Shown: in pieces, positions 7,614 through 9,330 of the stretch
Numbering within the stretch: the stretch's first letter is position 1
How the letters are laid out: each line of letters begins with the position of its first letter
Assembly: GCA_027036915.1 (NCBI GenBank)
Contig: JALWCD010000127.1
Coordinates: 1 to 9,330 of the forward strand
Direction: 5' to 3'
DNA: 9,330 nt
Source of the DNA: Thermodesulfatator sp.
GTDB taxonomy: Bacteria; Desulfobacterota; Thermodesulfobacteria; Thermodesulfobacteriales; Thermodesulfobacteriaceae
Position numbers and translations under genes: made by a program
The notes under the pieces: generated by a model
What the model was told of the DNA's origin: nothing
The model's database searches: none
What the model saw: the letters and a program-made list of their open reading frames with translations, nothing else

Positions 7614-9009
7614 TCTGAAGGCGCTCTCCCCGGAGATATTTTTGGTAGTGGTGGCTTCCCTGATGGTTCTTTTCGATCGGGCCATCCGGGCCAAAGATTT
7701 CTTCTTCTGGACGGGACTTTTCGGAACGGTGCTTGCCTGGTGGCTGGCCCGGGAGAGTCTGGGGCTGGCCTTTGGGGGAAGTTACCTGGCCGACCACTAC
7801 GGGTTTTTCTTCAAGACCATTTTTCTTCTGAGTCTTTTCCTGAGTCTGCTTATTTCTCCGGCTTATGCCAGAAGGGAAGGCTTTCATTTCGGGGAGTACT
7901 ACGGTCTGCTTTATTTCGCGGTTTGCGGTATGATGCTCATGGCCTCGGGTACGGACCTGCTGGTGATCTACCTGGGTCTTGAGCTCATGAGCCTTTCGGT
8001 CTATGTCCTGGTGGCTCTGGACTGGCGCGATTCCCGGGGTCTTGAGGGCGGTCTCAAGTATTTTCTCCTGGGCTCTCTGGCCTCGGCCTTTCTGGTGATG
8101 GGGCTGGCCTTCATCTACGGGCAGACCGGAAGCCTTAATCTCCTTGAGATCAAGCGGCAGCTTACGGTTTCGGCTTCCGAGATGGCGGTGCTTTCCGGGA
8201 TCGTATTTTTCATGGTGGCCCTGGGGTTCAAGGTGGCCATGGTACCCTTTCATATGTGGGCTCCAGATGCCTACGAAGGGGCGCCCACTCCGGTGACGGC
8301 TTTCATGTCCGTGGCGGCCAAGGCCGCAGGGTTTGCCGCTCTGGGTAGAATCTTTCTTCTGGCCTTTGCCCCGGCCCATATCTTCTGGATGAAACTTCTG
8401 GTGCCTCTGGCCGTGCTCACCATGTTTGTGGGAAACATCCTGGCGGTGGTGCAGACCAATATCAAGCGCCTGCTGGCCTACTCCTCGGTGGCCCACGCCG
8501 GCTACGTTTTGCTCGGGATCGCGGTCGGGACCAGAGAGGGACTCTCGGCGGTCCTGCTCTACCTTTTCGTCTACGCCTTTATGAACATCGGGGCCTTTGC
8601 GGTGGTGACCCTCCTTCAGCGGGAAAGCGGGGCCGGAGAGAGCATCTTTGACTATCAGGGGCTGGCCAAGCTTTATCCTGTGCCGGCCTTCCTCATGTTG
8701 CTTTTCATGTTTTCCCTTACGGGGATCCCCCCCACGGCGGGCTTCATCGGTAAGTTCTATCTCTTCCGTTCCGTGGTGCACGCCGGGCATCCCTGGCTGG
8801 CGGTGCTCGCGGTGCTCGCGAGCGTGATTGCGGCCTATCCCTACCTTAGAATCGTCATGTTGATGTACATGCGGGAACCGGAGAGGCAGATCCGGCCGGT
8901 GGCTTCTCCCTCTCTATGGCTGGCCCTTGGTCTTTCAGCCGTGGGTGTTATCCTCATCGGGGTCTACCCCGGCTCTCTCCTTCACACCGTCATGGGAAGC
9001 GTTTTTTAA
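7594..9009 (+). CDS. nuoN: NADH-quinone oxidoreductase subunit N (antiporter-like)
   Basis: NuoN (ND2 homologue) is the proximal antiporter-like pumping subunit, next to NuoK. The product has 471 residues, close to the family norm. The expected charged residues are present: E130 (IYLGLELMSLSVYVL), K213 (ALGFKVAMVPFHMWAPDAYE), K243 (SVAAKAAGFAAL) and K387 (TAGFIGKFYLFRS), corresponding to E. coli E133, K217, K247 and K395. QTNIKRLLAYSSVAHAGYVL at 287-306 is also characteristic of the subunit. The start is well supported: AAGGAGGGG at 7581-7589 lies a few bases before ATG 7594, inside the end of nuoM, so the two genes overlap by 20 bases. It is the last nuo gene here, and a 153-base gap follows. 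Confidence 0.97.
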   Translation: MPFSLFNLKALSPEIFLVVVASLMVLFDRAIRAKDFFFWTGLFGTVLAWWLARESLGLAFGGSYLADHYGFFFKTIFLLSLFLSLLISPAYARREGFHFGEYYGLLYFAVCGMMLMASGTDLLVIYLGLELMSLSVYVLVALDWRDSRGLEGGLKYFLLGSLASAFLVMGLAFIYGQTGSLNLLEIKRQLTVSASEMAVLSGIVFFMVALGFKVAMVPFHMWAPDAYEGAPTPVTAFMSVAAKAAGFAALGRIFLLAFAPAHIFWMKLLVPLAVLTMFVGNILAVVQTNIKRLLAYSSVAHAGYVLLGIAVGTREGLSAVLLYLFVYAFMNIGAFAVVTLLQRESGAGESIFDYQGLAKLYPVPAFLMLLFMFSLTGIPPTAGFIGKFYLFRSVVHAGHPWLAVLAVLASVIAAYPYLRIVMLMYMREPERQIRPVASPSLWLALGLSAVGVILIGVYPGSLLHTVMGSVF

Positions 9010-9050
9010 GCCCCCTAAGGCAGACCCTGGGAGCCGGAGTCGTGGGGGCT
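9009..9050 (+). repeat. Inverted repeat after nuoN, possible hairpin
   Basis: AGCCCCC at 9009-9015 is complementary to GGGGGCT at 9044-9050, giving a perfect 7-base-pair GC-rich stem with a 28-base loop. The loop holds a further short pairing option (GGC at 9019-9021 with GCC at 9033-9035). It starts at the last base of the nuoN stop codon, where an operon-end structure would be expected. No T-rich run follows on either strand, so it is not a standard intrinsic terminator. It could protect the 3' end of the message, act with Rho, or be chance in GC-rich DNA. Confidence 0.3.
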
Positions 9051-9106
9051 GGTGTGGGAGATCTTCTGGGAGCATCCTTTCCGAGGACCTGGAAAACGAT
9101 TGAGGG

Positions 9107-9135
9107 TTGAAAGGGGAAAGAAACGAGGGTAAAAA
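9107..9135 (+). promoter_or_regulatory. Candidate sigma-70-type promoter for secG
   Basis: TTGAAA at 9107-9112 (5 of 6 to TTGACA) and TAAAAA at 9130-9135 (4 of 6 to TATAAT) are separated by exactly 17 bases. They lie in the window's one clearly A-rich stretch, between nuoN and secG. Transcription would begin near 9142, leaving a short leader of about 20 bases that contains the secG Shine-Dalgarno site. The placement is sensible, but hexamers of this quality also occur by chance. Confidence 0.45.
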
Positions 9136-9162
9136 GGATCAGGCTTTAAGGGAGGGCGGAAG

Positions 9163-9330
9163 ATGTTTACGGTGCTGGTGGTGGTACAGGTTATACTGGC
9201 CGTTTTTCTGGTGGCTATCGTCTTGATCAATGTGGGTAAAGGGTCCGAAGTAGGAGCGGTTTTTACCGGCAGTCAGGCCATTTTTGGCGGCGCCGGGCCG
9301 GGAACCTTCCTGAACAAGGTTACGGCTTTA
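9163..9330 (+). CDS. secG: Preprotein translocase subunit SecG, 3'-partial
   Basis: SecG is a small membrane protein of the SecYEG channel that stimulates SecA-driven export of proteins. Reading from the ATG gives 56 residues up to the window edge with no stop, so the gene continues outside. The first 23 residues are a hydrophobic helix (MFTVLVVVQVILAVFLVAIV). The SecG signature follows: VGKGSEVGAVF, SQAIFGGAGPGTFLNKVT, which matches the family pattern 'GKGa..Ga.F.g....lFG..G.gtfL.K.T'. The loop between GAVF and IFGG is about two residues shorter than in E. coli SecG. The start is set by AAGGGAGGG at 9148-9156, six bases before ATG. A 153-base gap and a candidate promoter separate it from nuoN, so it probably belongs to another transcription unit. 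Confidence 0.93.
   Translation, partial: MFTVLVVVQVILAVFLVAIVLINVGKGSEVGAVFTGSQAIFGGAGPGTFLNKVTAL

Noticed and set aside
7576..8790. Long open frame on the minus strand (404 codons) opposite nuoN
   Set aside because: Same artefact: the complement of codons for hydrophobic helices gives a charged, low-complexity protein with no recognisable domain, while the plus strand encodes an intact NuoN.
9009..9050. Standard intrinsic terminator after nuoN
   Set aside because: The stem is short, the loop long, and no T-run follows on either strand, so it is listed only as an inverted repeat.
9010..9162. tRNA, small RNA gene or small protein gene in the nuoN-secG gap
   Set aside because: No cloverleaf or T-loop-like sequence and no convincing start with ribosome binding site before secG were seen; the open frame running to 9110 is the out-of-frame extension of a frame inside nuoN.

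Overview
The window is almost entirely one tightly packed plus-strand operon encoding respiratory complex I (proton-pumping quinone oxidoreductase), followed by the first part of secG. Gene order is nuoC (5' end outside the window), nuoD, nuoH, nuoI, nuoJ, nuoK, nuoL, nuoM, nuoN. Gaps between neighbours are 1 to 14 bases, with a 4-base overlap at nuoJ/nuoK and a 20-base overlap at nuoM/nuoN. This packing fits a single transcript with translational coupling. No RNA gene, mobile element, CRISPR array or pseudogene was seen.

The organism is a bacterium with GC-rich DNA (roughly 60% by eye), strong Shine-Dalgarno sites, and many G/C-ending and AGG codons. The NuoD ending ([12 protein letters not shown]) and the overall protein style resemble Desulfobacterota / Thermodesulfobacteria-type anaerobes. 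That placement is an inference from remembered family sequences, not a database result.

Layout: 1-1693 encodes two subunits of the peripheral quinone-reducing module (NuoC, NuoD). 1705-2694 encodes NuoH, the membrane subunit that forms the quinone chamber. 2704-3240 encodes NuoI, which carries two [4Fe-4S] clusters. 3244-4061 encodes the small membrane subunits NuoJ and NuoK. 4066-9009 encodes the three antiporter-like pumping subunits NuoL, NuoM and NuoN. 9010-9162 is the only real intergenic region, with a possible hairpin and a candidate promoter. 9163 to the end is the start of secG, a subunit of the protein translocation channel and functionally unrelated to complex I.

The most informative point is an absence. 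nuoD is followed directly by nuoH, and nuoI directly by nuoJ, so the NADH-oxidising module genes (nuoE, nuoF, nuoG) are not at their usual positions. This is the 11-subunit style of complex I known from several anaerobes and from cyanobacteria and archaea, in which the electron donor is often not NADH. A second point is that NuoD has an ordinary sequence except for about 28 residues (308-335) where the usual 'MEALIhHFK' segment is replaced by an unrelated Pro/Lys-rich stretch of about the same length. The proton-channel Glu, Lys and His residues in NuoK, L, M and N all appear intact, so the membrane arm looks fully functional.
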